Assembly: GCF_022458985.1 (NCBI RefSeq)
Contig: NC_061777.1
Span: forward strand, 20,363,668 to 20,427,667
Source of the DNA: Mugil cephalus
Lineage: Eukaryota > Chordata > Actinopteri > Mugiliformes > Mugilidae
Reading direction: 5' to 3'
DNA: 64,000 nucleotides
Shown here one piece after another: positions 40,311-52,190 of the stretch (position 1 is the first letter of the stretch; every line of letters starts with the position of its first letter). The position numbers were made by a program, and so were the translations under genes. Below the pieces are notes generated by a model that made no database searches, was not told where the DNA came from, and saw only the letters and a list, made by a program, of their open reading frames with translations.

Positions 40311-43300
40311 ACCAATTGACAGCAGCTGACTGATGCTGAAGCCCACGCATGTCAGCAACGGAGCCAATGTGTCCATAATGTTTTAGAGGCAAGGAAAACA
40401 ACAATAGTTACATTACCAGGGAGGGCAAGATGATTGGTAAGAAAAGAAAATTAGACCAGCAATAAAGCAGCCACGAGAGATGGATGTTATACAAGCACGC
40501 ACACGCACACTTCACACACATACACTCGTTAATGCAACCTGCAAACATTGAAATCTACGTTTCAGCACCGCTGCTTTGTTAAACAGAGCAAATTAGTCAA
40601 ATAATCAGTAGCCATATTGCCCATTTCACCACATCCCAATCACCCAGTGCATGGGGATCATTGTAACTGAAACCAAAGCCATTAATCATCATCGTGATTA
40701 GCAATCTGAGCACTCCCCAGTGGGCTTGCTGTCCCAGTGCAGAAAGGGGCGAAGAGCCCAACCCCAGAGACAGTGTCTAGGACTGGGACTGTACCATCAG
40801 CCTGCTGCTCCTCATGCCGCTGCTGCTGCCACTGCTGCCTTCGGAGTGTTTTGCGTTTGGCGTAATCATGGTCAAATGGCGTGGCCACATAAGGAGGGGA
40901 TGTCAGACCTGGGGTGGCAGCTGACGGTACGGAGGGGGTGAGAACGTTCCCTATGCAAACTGAGGAACAATTAAAGTCTTCGTCCGTCACAGAGGGGGGT
41001 TTTTCCCTAAAGCGGATAAAAAGAAGGTACGTTAAACTCTGAAATCAGTTCGGTTGTTTCCATAGTACGTGCAGGGTTAAATTTATATAGCTTACTTTTC
41101 ATGGGCCCTTGGCATGCTTGGCATACTCTTCTCTTCCCCCCTCGCAAAAGGACCTGTAGCTGCCTCAACCAGCAAATTAAACAAGAGCTCGTGTTCCAGG
41201 TCAGGTTTATTAGCTTCTAGGAGTTTTAGGATGGTGGCACTCAGGCGAAAATGCAACTAAAAAAGAAAGAAAAGATAAAAGACTGTTATTTCATATAACG
41301 ATGCATTAATGTAACAAAACTAGAGAGAATATATGAACGGTCCCAGACAGCTAACCTCCAAGGCCTCCATGGCCAGGTCGGGAGGATTGTGGTAGTGGAT
41401 TTTCCGGGGGTACCTGGCAGCTTCTTCGTGCAGATAGTGTGCTGCCTATGAACAGAGAAGAGGGGAGAGTCATGAACACAACACAATCATCAGGCGTTAT
41501 AAGTTCATTTTAGGGATGCACCGATACATCAGCTGATCATCGGCATCGGTCGATATTCGCCTCATTAATTACCATCGGCCAAAAAAAGATGACATGACCG
41601 ACGGCAGTAACCGATGTTTGTTTTTTGATTGGCATGTCACACGAGTGCTGTGCTGAAGGGATATCCTCCCCCCTCTCTCTCTCTTTTTTTAAGTTGCAAT
41701 TGATGGAAGGGAGCGCGTGCATTTTCCTTGATCAAGTTGTCAGTTGTGTGGCGAAACTTCACGGTCTCGGAGAAAGGTTCATGATATGTAGTTACAATTA
41801 ATGCATGTGCCAGCCATATCTCTAGAGGTGGTACTATAAGAAAAGGGTTTTAACACATCAAATCTCATAGCCGACCAAAAACGGACGAGTGAAGAAAGTT
41901 CAAACCACCGTCAGTAAGACCTGAGGCGCTGCTATAGTACTGAGGGACACAGACGCAGCGACCTACGTACGTAGACTCCACCGGTGTGAGTCATTTATAC
42001 TTGTGCTCATCAGTCTGACTCACTCTGTACAAACACCACTCAAACACTAGTCGGCGCCTGCAGAATAAAACTGCCTGCAGGCGACGCCAAAGCAAAGCAA
42101 AACAAATAACTAATGTTTTATTCTGGTTAAAGACAACCCTGATTGAATTTGTGCTCATCGGGACGATAGGATGAAGAGATGAAAGACTTAAAAACAGTTC
42201 AGTAATATGCTAATAAATAAATAAAAAAAATCAGCATCACAATCGGTGCGTCCCTATTTTTTTTTTTTTTTTTTTAACTAGCAAATATTGAGTGAGATAA
42301 AGAGAATATGTGCTGACATCAGGGTTCACTGCATTCACAGTATCCTCTATGACACAGTTACCCCTGTGTTTAATACAGGTTCATCTGCCTCCACTTTTCT
42401 AATCAGAACAACAGAGCTATGACTCACTCCATACATTGTTCTGTGAAGGAAAAAAACACCTTGTGGGAGTGGAAGGGTAGTGATCTTTGTTTCTGTAGGT
42501 GGATTATGAAACAACTCCAGGGAGACCAGGAGAAAAACGCCTATACTCTAAGGATTATTCCAATTTCTTTCAACTAAGATTTTTATGTCTGTGGTTTTTG
42601 ATCATAATTATAACTATATTTAAAAAAAAATACTGAAATTTTTCTTAATTACGCTAAAGTACTGAGTGTGATTTGTATCAGGAAAACAATCAGACGGCCT
42701 GACAGTTATAGTAGAATAAACCGTCTGATACAGACTTGAACGCAGGTGATTAAGGTCACATTGTAGAGCATATTATTACTTAAAAGGTGATTTACAGCAT
42801 GTATATTTACATATCGACTCTGTGATCATCGTTTCAAATACAGACAGTGACACAATTTGATACCAATATACATGTTATATGACACCAGAGCAAACAAGCC
42901 CTTATTGAAAAGGAAATGAATGACTTAATGATACTCTGAGGGTTTACCTTTTTGTAAAGATGCAGATATTCCACTGGAGGTTGTTTCCGTTTCTCTGCGA
43001 TCTTCCCCAGCATGTAGTGAATAAGCCACTCTTCTTCATCACTATCACCTTCGCAACGGGAAGCCCCCTGGAAACACTTAAACGCTGTCCCTAACATGGA
43101 GTCTCTCCTTTCTTCCATCTGAAACAACACCAACACACACGACGCACATGAAGCACATTGTCACGAATGATTTTAGCTTAAGGTGAAAGATCAACTCATT
43201 AAGCAGAAGAAATTCTAATGCGGGATAATCGAAAGTGACAGAGTGTGACTGCTAAGTTAACACGTCTGACGTAAAAAGCGGATCCAACACAAACAGGCAG

Positions 43301-46300
43301 TTGCTATGGATGATTAACATGTGTCTCACCTGTTTAACCACATCTGGGGGGAGCTCATTACGCCACTGTTTGAGCTGCCGTGAAGCAAACGAATGCAGTG
43401 CATAGGATATGTTACCATACTCGATCCACAGAGACAGGTTAGAGCTGTCAATCTCCAGGGCCCTCTTAAAGCAGTTGAGTACGGCCTGGGAGTGCTTCCA
43501 AATGGGTACGTCGCTTTTCAGCTCGTTTGAGTTTAGCTTGTCCTGGATACGGCTGGCCCTGGCTAGAGCCATACCAGCCCAGGAGTCAAACCTGAGGAGA
43601 GACACAGTTTACGTATCAATGACACTAAGAAACATTTCAGTATAATCAAATTTTCACTGCTCTTGACTTAAGGGGTTTTCATATTTTCAATTACTACAAT
43701 TACATTTATTTTCCAATATTTTCAACTAAATGGATCTGACGTGTGTGAAGAAAGTAGCTACCTGTTAGGACACACGCATATGTCATGCAAATAGAACTTG
43801 ATGGCTTTGGACTGCTCCTTGTTCTTGAAATGATAATCAGCCAACAGGTAGTAGATCTCATTGATGATCGGAGGCGCAGGAGCGCTGCCATCGGGAAAGC
43901 TCGGGGCCTTAAAGAGATTCAAGTTCAACATTTATTTAGTAAATATGATTCTCAGCGGCAAAACCAGCAGATGAAGATAAGAGTGACATGACGGCAGACG
44001 TGGAAATGAAGACAGCGTTTAGTACGTCTGACTCAGTAGTGTTATTCACATTCATTCAGGCCCTTCCGACTGACCTTTTCTGTCGTGTCCTCGATGTAGG
44101 CTGCCACCTCATCCATGGTGAGGGTGGGAATGTCACTGGTGGGGGCGATGCTAGCGAACCTCCTGAGCAGATTGGCCAGTTCCGCAGATACTGTGCTGGT
44201 CTTATAGCTGTCGAACTCAGGCAGAGACTTAGGTTTGAAATACTGGAACATGAAGAGGGTGTCACTCCAGAGAAGCTCAACCTGCAAAACACAGATTAAT
44301 TCCCCTGAAAACATTAATGTTACCGTTCATTATATGTTATATATTCTATAATTGTGGACCAGTCATCTAAACGCATAAACTGTGGGCATGACACCCACCT
44401 GGTGGCCGGACACATGCATTACAAAAATAAAAGAGACCAGGGGCTGTGCATACAAGACTCCTGCTGGTTTAGTCATTAAGATATAATTAGTTATTCCAAC
44501 ATCACTGCTGTTCATTTACTTTTATTAGACATCATTGGAAATGTTCAAAAATACCCCTTAGTGGTAAGCTGCTCCTAAACTGAAGAAATTATAGATTGAT
44601 TTAACATTTTTAGTATTCTGGGAGGAGAGAGGAGCAGAGCAAGGCACGAAATAGTAAGATAAAGTGACAGTGTGAAGTACCACAAACCGGAATTTTGCAG
44701 GTGTGTTGTTTGCACGTCATCTAAATATATTCACAATCCTCACTCAGTGAAAAAAAAAGCCATTATTTCATTAACGCTATTCCAGTGCCTCAATTTATTT
44801 TAATGACAACAGACGTGCCCACCTCAACAACAGCGTTAATGGATATAGACTTTTTTTTCCTGACTCTGAGGATCACTGAGGGTGTACGTTTGCGTCATCC
44901 GCAGTCTAGAACAGGTGAGGAATCATACCAATTATTCAGAACCTACAGCCACCTCTTCGCTGTTTCACCGCCTCGTCATCACCGTTTGACTCAGTCACAC
45001 CTGGCGTTAATGCTTTTACATTTACAGTTAAACAACTTTGCACAGGTTAACTTTAGTAATATGTAACTAAAACTATTGGCAATGCCACAAATGCTGTATT
45101 TACCAAACCAAAAGCACAAGCAAAAGATTTTCATGATGTTTTTTTGAACATGTGTGTGAGTAACCTGTGGAGATGAGTGATCCTCAAGGTAGCGGGCCTT
45201 GCTCTTCTTACTAGGATACGCATACAGACAGAAAAAGCACTGTTCCAAGGCCATCTCCAATTCCTCCTTATAGGGATGAGCTTCATTGTTCGTAGGGGCT
45301 GCAAACTCTTTTTCCAGGACCTGAACCTGTACCAAACAATAATGTACATCGTTTTTAAATTAAAGGCAGATATGCAGCTGTACATGAACTCACTATCTTG
45401 GTGAGGACACATATATTTTCAGAGAAAATAATACGCAAACAAACTCACATAGAACTTCAGGAGTGCACCCTCTGAGTTGCAGCACAAGGAACGACGGCCA
45501 AGATACTCGTGGGCTGTGTTCAGAAGCATGAGGGAGGAGGGCAACATGGGAGTATCTGAGTCATCTGAAAAGTGAGAGATGACAGAGGCAGTCAGGGTAA
45601 GAACTGGCATTGCATAAGCTCAGAGGGGAAAGTACAGGCACGGAAATGAGGAGCCAACAAACCTTCGTCGTCTCCCACAGACATATGTTGTCGAAGCATG
45701 CAGTCAAAAGCAGCCTCTTCGTGTTTGATGATGCGATACAGGATAATCCAAGGCAGCACCGAGAAGAAATACGGTTCCTTCGGATCATCAGATATGGCCA
45801 TGCTAAGATCAATCAACTGAGGAAAACAACAACACAGATAATGCATTAACAATTAAAATATAACTATATTTATCTTTCATAGTTATCTTTTAATAAAAGC
45901 AGTGTGGTCTACGGCTCCATTCTAACCTGAATTAGGTTGTTTGCCAGTCGAGCCATACTAGAAAAGTAGGGAACTTTGCTTAGAAGCTCAGTCTCTTTGG
46001 TGAAGCAGGTCTCAATGCCATCTAGCAACTTTCCAATGGTGATGACCCACTCCTCCTTGCTAGGGGGAGAGCTGTTTGGAGCAGAGTTGAGTTGCTGCAG
46101 GGCTTCATTCAAAGCCAGCTCGCTGTACTCCAGACACTGCTGGTAGTCCTGCAGCTTCAGCAGCGAATTCTAGGGGAGAGAGTTGAAACTCTTGATATTA
46201 AGTACGAACCATCACAACGATTTAGAAAAAAATGTTGATATTCTTGTGGTGGTATGTCTAACCTGCAGCAGCATCAGTTGTGCAGGGCGTTCAGGTGCTG

Positions 46301-49300
46301 AGCTCACAAACTCCAGAGATTTGCTCCTGTTTCCATAATTTAGTGTGGGCTGCAGCAGACGCACCACAGACTCAAAGTCTGCTGATTCAAAGAGACGCTG
46401 GATCTCCTCCAAAGACTGACAACGCTCCAGAGACTTGAGCCTTTTGTCAATCTAACGATGGACACAGAAGACACCAAAATGATCAGAATAGCAGGAGATA
46501 TTTTGAGAAAATAATTTTCTATTACCTAAACACTGGACCAGAAACAATAATATATTAGAAATGAGGAATTTATAGATGAAAAAAAATAATTTACTGGCCA
46601 ACATACTGACCTCTTCCACAGAAATTGCTGCATCAACACGTAGGTTAGGCAGATTTATTGTGTAGTATTTCCCGTCTGGTGTCTTTGGTTTACTTTGCAA
46701 CAGGCCTACACAGACATCATAACTCTCAAGGGCCAATTCCATATCTCCCTGTCAGAAGACAAGAAATACAGACTTACAGGTCACGTCTGGTTGAGACAAA
46801 CCGAAAAGAATCAATATAATCAAATATAAACTTTACCTGTGAGGCCAAAAATCGTGCCTTCAGCCAGTAGACTCGTACCATAACATCTAGCCAGTCGTCC
46901 TCAAACAGGTCTCTTTGGGATGAACCGAGGGCCAGGAGCAACATATCACCCTGGAAGTGCTGCCCAGGGAATTCTGAGTCAGTATCGCTGCTGGGACCAC
47001 TGGCGTTTCTTCTTGGGGTAACTAGACAAGAAATAAAAAATATGGTTACAAGGCAAACATAAACTGCTCTAGGTTTGTTACCAAACGCATCGTGAAATAT
47101 GAGGATGACACAGCAACAACGACCTGGAATATAGACAGGATGTAAAGCAACCAGTGGACTGGTATAACACCAACTTGATTCTGAAATTCAAAAAGACAAA
47201 AGAGCTCATCATTGACCCAGTCACACAGCAACTCTTTGTCGAAAATAAAGCCGTGGAATCAGCCGAGGGCATCGAGTTCCTGGAGGCTCAGATAACAGAC
47301 AGTTTGAAATGCAAACACTGCATCCCTTGTAAAGTAACATTTCTGACACATTTTGCACCAGATAAGGACAACACATGTCCCCCTTTCCATCCTCACTTCT
47401 TTCTGCAGAAGCACCACAGGGAGCAAGCTGACCAACGGACTCTGTCTGCTTTGGCGGCTGCATAACCTCAGACAGAAAGTCAATGGACAGAGTGGTGAGG
47501 ATAGCAGAAAAGATCACTGGCACCCCCTTCCTTCTATCTAAGACAATGCAGAAAAACCCCTCCCTGCTAGCCTGTTGGAAGAATTTTCATAACATCTGGA
47601 GCAGAACAGTCAAGTTCTCCGTCAGTTTCATCCTTTCTTCCTATAAGATTTATTTTAAACACAATCAATCAACACATGTATGTTTGTTTGTCGAAGGGCT
47701 TGAGATGTGGAAAAGGGCATAACTTACATAGTACTCCTCTGAGGGAAATAAAATGGCATCACACTATAACATACACTCCCAGTCAAACGTTTGGACACAT
47801 GTTCTCACTGAATTGAATGGGAATTTGTGTCCAAACTTTTGACTGGTAGGGTAAATTACATTAGTTTTGCCAAAACCCAGCCAGATCCAATCAGTTGAGC
47901 ACATGTGGACTCACCCGTTTTCCCTTTGTTGTGTAATGATTGCTCCAACTGCAACTCCATACACGCCAAGCTCATTGCCAGCATTTCCTGTAGATGTAGT
48001 AGATATGAAACGCTTATTACTGGTCATTGTAGGCAAATGATATTTCTGAAAATACAGCTGTCACTAGTAACAGTTTAAGTTATAACTTTTCCACAATTAG
48101 AGTAAGCCTCAATGTCGAAATGTCAAATATTTTTACACAATGACAGACAATTAGAGTGCAAACAACAGTTTTAAAGCTGCAAGCCACGCACAAGACACAA
48201 CCCACTGAATGGTTTAATCCTTTTTCTTTACAGCAAGCGGTGCCTAGAAGGTTAACCTCTCAGTCTAATTCATGTTCACAAAATCCTGTCATTTACCCGA
48301 ATGTGCTGGTTGCTGCAGTCCCGAAGCAGCGGGTTAGGAAGACCACTGCTGTGCTTCCTCCAGGTCTGATAGACCTCCAGCACCACAGCAGTCAGTCCTC
48401 GAGGCCAGTTCTCCATAAACTTCTGACCCACTGCTTTCAGATAACGCATCATCAGGTCCAGTATACCACCATTGGTCATACTGTTGAGCAGGAACTTGTG
48501 GACATCCTCTTGTTCTACAGACGGGAGAGCACATGTGTTAATATGACCAAAATGACAACATGGCACAAATGTGTTTGGAGGATGCACTACATACCAGACT
48601 CCATGTATTCAACCGAGTCAACAGGCAAACAATTTCCATGTAGAGGCTGTATGTCCTCCTTCCCATCACACTGTGTCTCCAGATTACTCAGACTCTCATC
48701 ATCATTATCAGGATCAAATTTCCTTAGCCTGCGACAAACCAGTGACACGACCAGAAGTGTTTTAAATGACCACTCAACTACAACAAGCTCTGTATTTAGG
48801 AACTGAACCGAGGTTTAGTGTGAACTACCTGGAAGGTAGGTATTTAAAAAGCAGCTCCTGAAAGTCAATCTTCTCTTCCTTCTTGCACTTCGTGTTTCGA
48901 ACGCGTGCTGAACGTCGCTTGGCCGTCTCCCCACTATCTTCTATGACACGTTTCCTTTTTGGAGCCTTCTTAACTTTATCAGTCAGTGTAACGTCCATTG
49001 CTGTAGCTGTGGAACATACAGGAAATGATAATTACATAATAGTGAGGACAGATGCATTTGCAGTTGAGAGAGAGAGAGAGAAAAAAAATTAGAAAACAGG
49101 GTAAGAAAAATGTCATAATCATAAACAACTAACCAACAGGAGGAGCAGAAGTGGTGACCTCCACAGTGGTCTGGGTGGGGGTGATTTGAGGTTGCGTAGT
49201 GAATATAGACATAACTGCTGGTTCAGTGAAGGTCACTGGTGGTAGGGATGAACTGGGACTGCTGCTCAGGACAGTGGTCTGGCCCATACTGACTGGGCTG

Positions 49301-51366
49301 GCTGGTTGGGGGAGGTTCTGGAGGAAGTTTGGGTCGCGGTACTCTGACAAGTCGATTCTGCGCCCAAGACTCGGCCGTGGTGGCTGACATGTGGTCTGAT
49401 GTCTGTACATTTCAAGAAAGCTTTCGCCCACATGCTTCCATCTGAGAGAAAAGACATAGGAAATGGTGTAGGGGAACAGAGGTTTGCAAAAAAAAAAAAA
49501 AAAAAGCCCAGAAATCACTTGTCAGCAGCTCAGACAAGAATTTCAGGATCCAAAGTTCAAATTTTATAGCATTGCACGAAAGCTGAGCATGAGCATTTCC
49601 TGTAATATAAATAATTATCTAGCCTTGGGGAGAAATATATATATGTTAAAATATTATTTTAATTTGAAATATTTGAAGTGTAAAGACAGTTAAACACTGA
49701 CAGGAAAATAGTAATAAAAAAAAAATATTGCAGCACTCACGAGAGGCAGCGGATGGGCTGAATTAGAACGAGGTCAGGTTTTGGTTCACAGTGAGAGAGA
49801 GCCTGCCTGCGCCTCCGTATCTCCAGTGCCTCCTCTACAATGGATTTGCGCTCTTCTTCCTCCACTTCCACATAGTGAATAGACATGTCGCTGCAAATAA
49901 GCAGAGCACAGAGCTTTGTCAGTGACTGGGAGCGCAAAGCTGCAGCTAGAGCACATTCTGAACTGATGAAGCGATAAAAAGTGAGCTGGCCTCACCATTT
50001 CATGAACATCTGCATCGTGTCCCTCTTTAGACATGGCTGCTCTGCAAAGATTTTTTCCTTCAACACCAGGCCTTTAGTGTAACAATGATCCTTCTCCAGG
50101 GCTTTGGCAATAAAGTACAAGCAGCCTGGGAAATATAAGTACATGGTTAGTCTTCTTTCCACATATAAACTGTCATAATGGTAACCAGAAAAGGATGTGT
50201 CACATACAAGTGTAGTCACTAAGTGTGTAGAGAATAGTTATGAGGTTATCCAGGCACGGCCAGTGGTCTGGGTTGCAGTGAAGTCCCTCCTCAAACGCGT
50301 GACGAGCTAGAGGAATGCGCACCAGTCGCATCGCCACCTGACCTATTTTGTACCACATGTTCACATCAGTGGAATCCAACATCACTGCCTAAGAAAGATC
50401 AGAACAGAAGACACATTAAAAAAGGTGCATTTAGTTGCATGACGCTGTGAAATTCTGCAATTAAACTATAAAAGCCAGACATGTTATTGATTTACCTCCA
50501 AATAAAACTCCATAGCTGTCTCAAGGTCATCCCGCAATGCAGACATAGTAGCCAAGTTTTTAAAAGTTGAATATTTCAACATCAGCCCGGGATGCTTGAG
50601 ACCCACTCTCTGATCATCTGAGGGCATGGCCTTGAAAATTAGAGTAAGCAGACACATTAGGTTTGGCACAAAAATTCAGTGCAGGTTGAGTTTAAAGCCA
50701 CCAAATACTTCAACAGACACACAGGTATCTAGACAAGCTTTGTGCTAGCACATCATAAATCGACACTCAATATTTAAACATAGTCTGATTTTATTTTTAA
50801 GGTAAATAACGTCTGGCCTGGCTTAATGCAAGCAGACCGTCATACAGTACCTACAAAAGACAGTTACAGTCTTCTCTACAACTATAATAAGTTGTTTTTG
50901 ACAACATTGACAGGGCTAATATAGTGCACGGTATTATTTACCTCTTTGAGCAGTGGAGTTTTGAGAAGCTCATGATAGGCTTTAGCCGACTCCTCAAACT
51001 TGTCATGTTTTTGCAGATCCAACGCTTTGTGGTATAAAGCAAACGCCTCAGCTTCCTACAGAGATGAATAAAGGAAAAAGCAGACTTCCTTTAGATCCAC
51101 CGAGGTGGAGGTGGGGGGGTTCTTAATATTGCCTACCTATAAACCACAAGCTATATTTCATACTTGGGCCTCTTTAGTCTGACTCTTGCTGCTTCTCAAT
51201 GGGTCCTGAGACTCATCTGCAGCTGTTGCAGCAGCATTTAGAGCTGCAATGCGAATCTATAAAGGGCAACAAAGGAAAGAGATGGCATGTAGTAATAAAT
51301 CTTAGGAAGGGGAGTTTGTAACCAGTCGGCACGATCACAAAATGTTCATATGTAATATGTTACCAT
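18387..51366 (-). CDS. cabin1: Calcineurin-binding protein 1 (Cabin1/Cain), 37 coding exons
   Basis: Coding exons in gene order: 51364-51366, 51164-51256, 50942-51055, 50496-50630, 50208-50388, 49996-50125, 49741-49890, 49134-49441, 48829-49000, 48595-48728, 48297-48514, 47915-47987, 46837-47021, 46611-46748, 46263-46451, 45927-46169, 45663-45816, 45449-45564, 45165-45326, 44075-44281, 43762-43907, 43330-43591, 42948-43118, 41356-41445, 41096-41256, 40795-41006, 37391-37567, 36920-37314, 35593-35706, 28600-28763, 28418-28514, 27640-28305, 25318-25392, 22248-22509, 18963-19121, 18645-18847, 18387-18530. Total 2201 codons with the stop; human CABIN1 has 2220 residues. The N-terminus MIRIAALNA and TPR-like helices (about 33-270, and again about 1036-1110) match the family. 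A basic patch KKAPKRKR lies at 382-389. The C-terminus carries a PxIxIT-type calcineurin site PEITVT (about 2126-2131), then the MEF2-binding segment and the acidic end DDYMDI. The known nuclear protein inhibits calcineurin, represses MEF2 and belongs to the HIRA-UBN1 histone H3.3 complex. Confidence 0.95.
19965..21170 (+). mobile_element. Degenerate full-length Tc1-like transposon in cabin1 intron
   Basis: About 1.2 kb that reads in order like a fish/frog Tc1 element. The left part has GACAGAATATCAACCAAAAG and TTTGCATTT..GTATTTCATC. The transposase relic at about 20113-20937 has ATTGAAATCCTGCA, GGCCCGTCTAAAGTT, TTTGGAGGAAGAGAAATGC and CAAGGGTTTCTCCACCAAG. The right end reads GGGATCAAGTAAATATTTCT then CCCACTGTG. 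The reading frame is broken by many stops and shifts, so it cannot make transposase. It sits in the intron between cabin1 exons 34 and 35. Confidence 0.85.
21405..21462 (+). repeat. Short tandem repeat of a degenerate ACATGTAAG unit
   Basis: About five imperfect units built on ACATGT(A/G)AG occur in a cabin1 intron. No function is inferred. Confidence 0.6.
22016..22029 (-). promoter_or_regulatory. CTCF-like binding motif in cabin1 intron
   Basis: GCGCCCCCTGCTGG matches all 14 positions of the reverse complement of a degenerate CTCF core (CCASYAGRKGGCRS). Motif match only; occupancy is not known. Similar phrases also occur inside vertebrate interspersed repeats. Confidence 0.5.
22131..22188 (+). 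repeat. (TG)29 microsatellite
   Basis: A perfect dinucleotide run lies 59 bases beyond the donor side of cabin1 exon 34 (22248-22509). The Val-Cys and Thr-His frames across it are artefacts. Confidence 0.97.
26415..26434 (+). repeat. (AT)n microsatellite
   Basis: A short AT dinucleotide run in the cabin1 intron between exons 32 and 33. Confidence 0.8.
27011..27245 (+). mobile_element. Tc1/mariner relic (copy b), deleted
   Basis: It begins ATTAAAACCACTGACAG, directly after a 24-base poly-A run, and ends GGTCATAATGTTATGCCTGA. These are the two ends of the same Tc1-type family as the copies at 16.6, 32.8, 33.0 and 63.0 kb. The interior is about 230 bases, so most of the transposase is gone. 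Confidence 0.65.
31553..31600 (+). repeat. (AC)24 microsatellite
   Basis: A perfect dinucleotide run in the largest cabin1 intron. Confidence 0.97.
32795..32995 (-). mobile_element. Tc1/mariner relic (copy c), head-to-head with copy d
   Basis: It contains CCTTGTCAAAGTCGCTCACA and, at its right edge, GGTCATAATGCTATGGCTGA, matching the 5' part of the Tc1-type element in reverse orientation. It lies about 45 bases from an opposite-facing copy. Confidence 0.6.
33041..33518 (+). mobile_element. Tc1/mariner relic (copy d) with transposase remnant
   Basis: Starts ACATTAAAACCACTGACGGC and ends GGTCATAATGTTGTGGCTGG. Between them, GTGGCCTCCAAATTCACTAG and ATCTGTGGGATGATCC translate, allowing frame changes, to the WPPNS..P and YLWDD part of a Tc1 DDE transposase. 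Frames are disrupted. Confidence 0.65.
37568..40794 (-). other. cabin1: cabin1 intron between exons 26 and 27 (3.2 kb)
   Basis: Holds a GTAG tetranucleotide run near 39331-39350, a (TG)n tract and a poly-A run at 38042-38062. Nothing coding is recognised. Confidence 0.65.
40273..40308 (+). repeat. (TG)18 microsatellite
   Basis: A dinucleotide run in a cabin1 intron. Confidence 0.95.
41511..42256. mobile_element. hAT-like non-autonomous transposon (MITE)
   Basis: The 746-base element starts TAGGGATGCACCGATA and ends AATCGGTGCGTCCCTA. These are inverted repeats matching at 14 of 16 positions and typical of hAT elements in fish. There is no transposase. An 8-base target duplication is not clear because the right flank is poly-T. 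It lies in the intron between cabin1 exons 23 and 24. Confidence 0.75.
47060..47750 (+). mobile_element. LINE reverse-transcriptase relic (non-LTR retrotransposon 3' part)
   Basis: Broken frames give DDTAT at about 47106, then [15 protein letters not shown] and [14 protein letters not shown], then the [14 protein letters not shown] region, and [16 protein letters not shown] at about 47484. Together these follow the order of the thumb region of fish CR1/L2/Rex1-type LINEs (SKTKELIVDF, FLGV.I.., R.VVRTAE.I.G..LP). A GAGGGAAATAAAATGGC tail near 47740 resembles a LINE 3' end. The insertion is sense to the plus strand, antisense to cabin1, in the intron between exons 12 and 13. Confidence 0.75.
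47771..47855. mobile_element. Short palindromic Tc1/mariner MITE
   Basis: The left half contains CAGTCAAACGTTTGGACACA and the right half TGTGTCCAAACTTTTGACTG. They are near-perfect inverted repeats separated by a few bases. This is the widespread fish MITE with CAGTCAAAAGTTTGGACACA ends. It could fold into a long hairpin if transcribed in cabin1 pre-mRNA. Confidence 0.75.
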
Positions 51367-51422
51367 TTTAACACATGGAAAAGAGAGCGTCTGCAGTCAC
51401 GGTTTGCAGGTTTTGACCGGAC
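51364..51422 (-). other. cabin1: cabin1 start-codon exon (5' UTR plus ATG only)
   Basis: The ATG at 51364-51366 is directly followed by a GTAACA donor, so this exon contributes only Met. The next exon begins ATTCGCATTGCAGC (IRIAA), joining in phase to give MIRIAA, as in the mammalian protein. Upstream, a pyrimidine-rich tract and CTGCAG suggest an acceptor at 51423, implying a further non-coding first exon. A plausible donor for that exon is the GTAGGT just below 51933. That upstream exon is inference. Confidence 0.65.
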
Positions 51423-52059
51423 CTGCAGTGTGGAAACAGAGGAGAGAGAAACGAGAAATGCATGAAGGCAAAAATGTAACGTTGCTTTAAGTAGGTCGAC
51501 TGTCTCGTCTTCAAGTGTACCTCCATCTTTCACTGTTTGTTTTGTGTATTTGAAAGCTTCGAGGCAAGGAAACAAACCACCAAACTGAGAGTAGAGGAAG
51601 GCAACTCGTTGCAGTCAACTGTTGTGACTTTAATGAAACTAGTAATTGTGAAGGTCTTTGACCGACTAACAGTTAGCTAACCAGACCGACGTCCCCTCAG
51701 AACTTAGCCTGGTTAGCTTAGCTCTGCGATGGGACAGAGCTCAGTGTGTCCTGAGTTGCCTCCTGTTAACAACACAACTAGAAGTCCAGACAATAGATGC
51801 AACAATTAATATCAAGGCGTGCTGGCAAAGTCAAATAGCCGACAGCTCACATTTTTATCTCAGATGGACGAAATAAGAAAAACACAGTAGCTAGCGTTAG
51901 CTTGCGTTTCACCGGGCGACCACATGACCTACCGTTCATTCCCGGTTTAATTGCACTTGTAAAGTTGCAAACACTTAAGCGAGATAGCTAACCCCCAGAG
52001 GACCGTGGTCACGAAGCTGAAATGCATCTTCAAACTTCATTTATTCATCATCCTTTGTT

Positions 52060-52190
52060 GTTAAACATGGAAGTGAGCGTTTGCGTCACAGCGTTACAAT
52101 TCCTACCCGCCAACTAGTAAAGTCCTCGCTGATTGGCCAGTACACTGGGGGCGTTCTCAGATGACCAATCGGATTTCGGGTTCTTCGGCG
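52060..52190 (-). promoter_or_regulatory. cabin1: Probable cabin1 promoter with two CCAAT boxes
   Basis: A GC-richer stretch upstream of the cabin1 leader contains ATTGG at 52132-52136 (CCAAT on the minus strand) and CCAAT at 52165-52169 (plus strand). No TATA box is visible on the minus strand. Placement is inferred from the start-codon exon at 51364 and a candidate first-exon donor near 51932. Confidence 0.4.
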
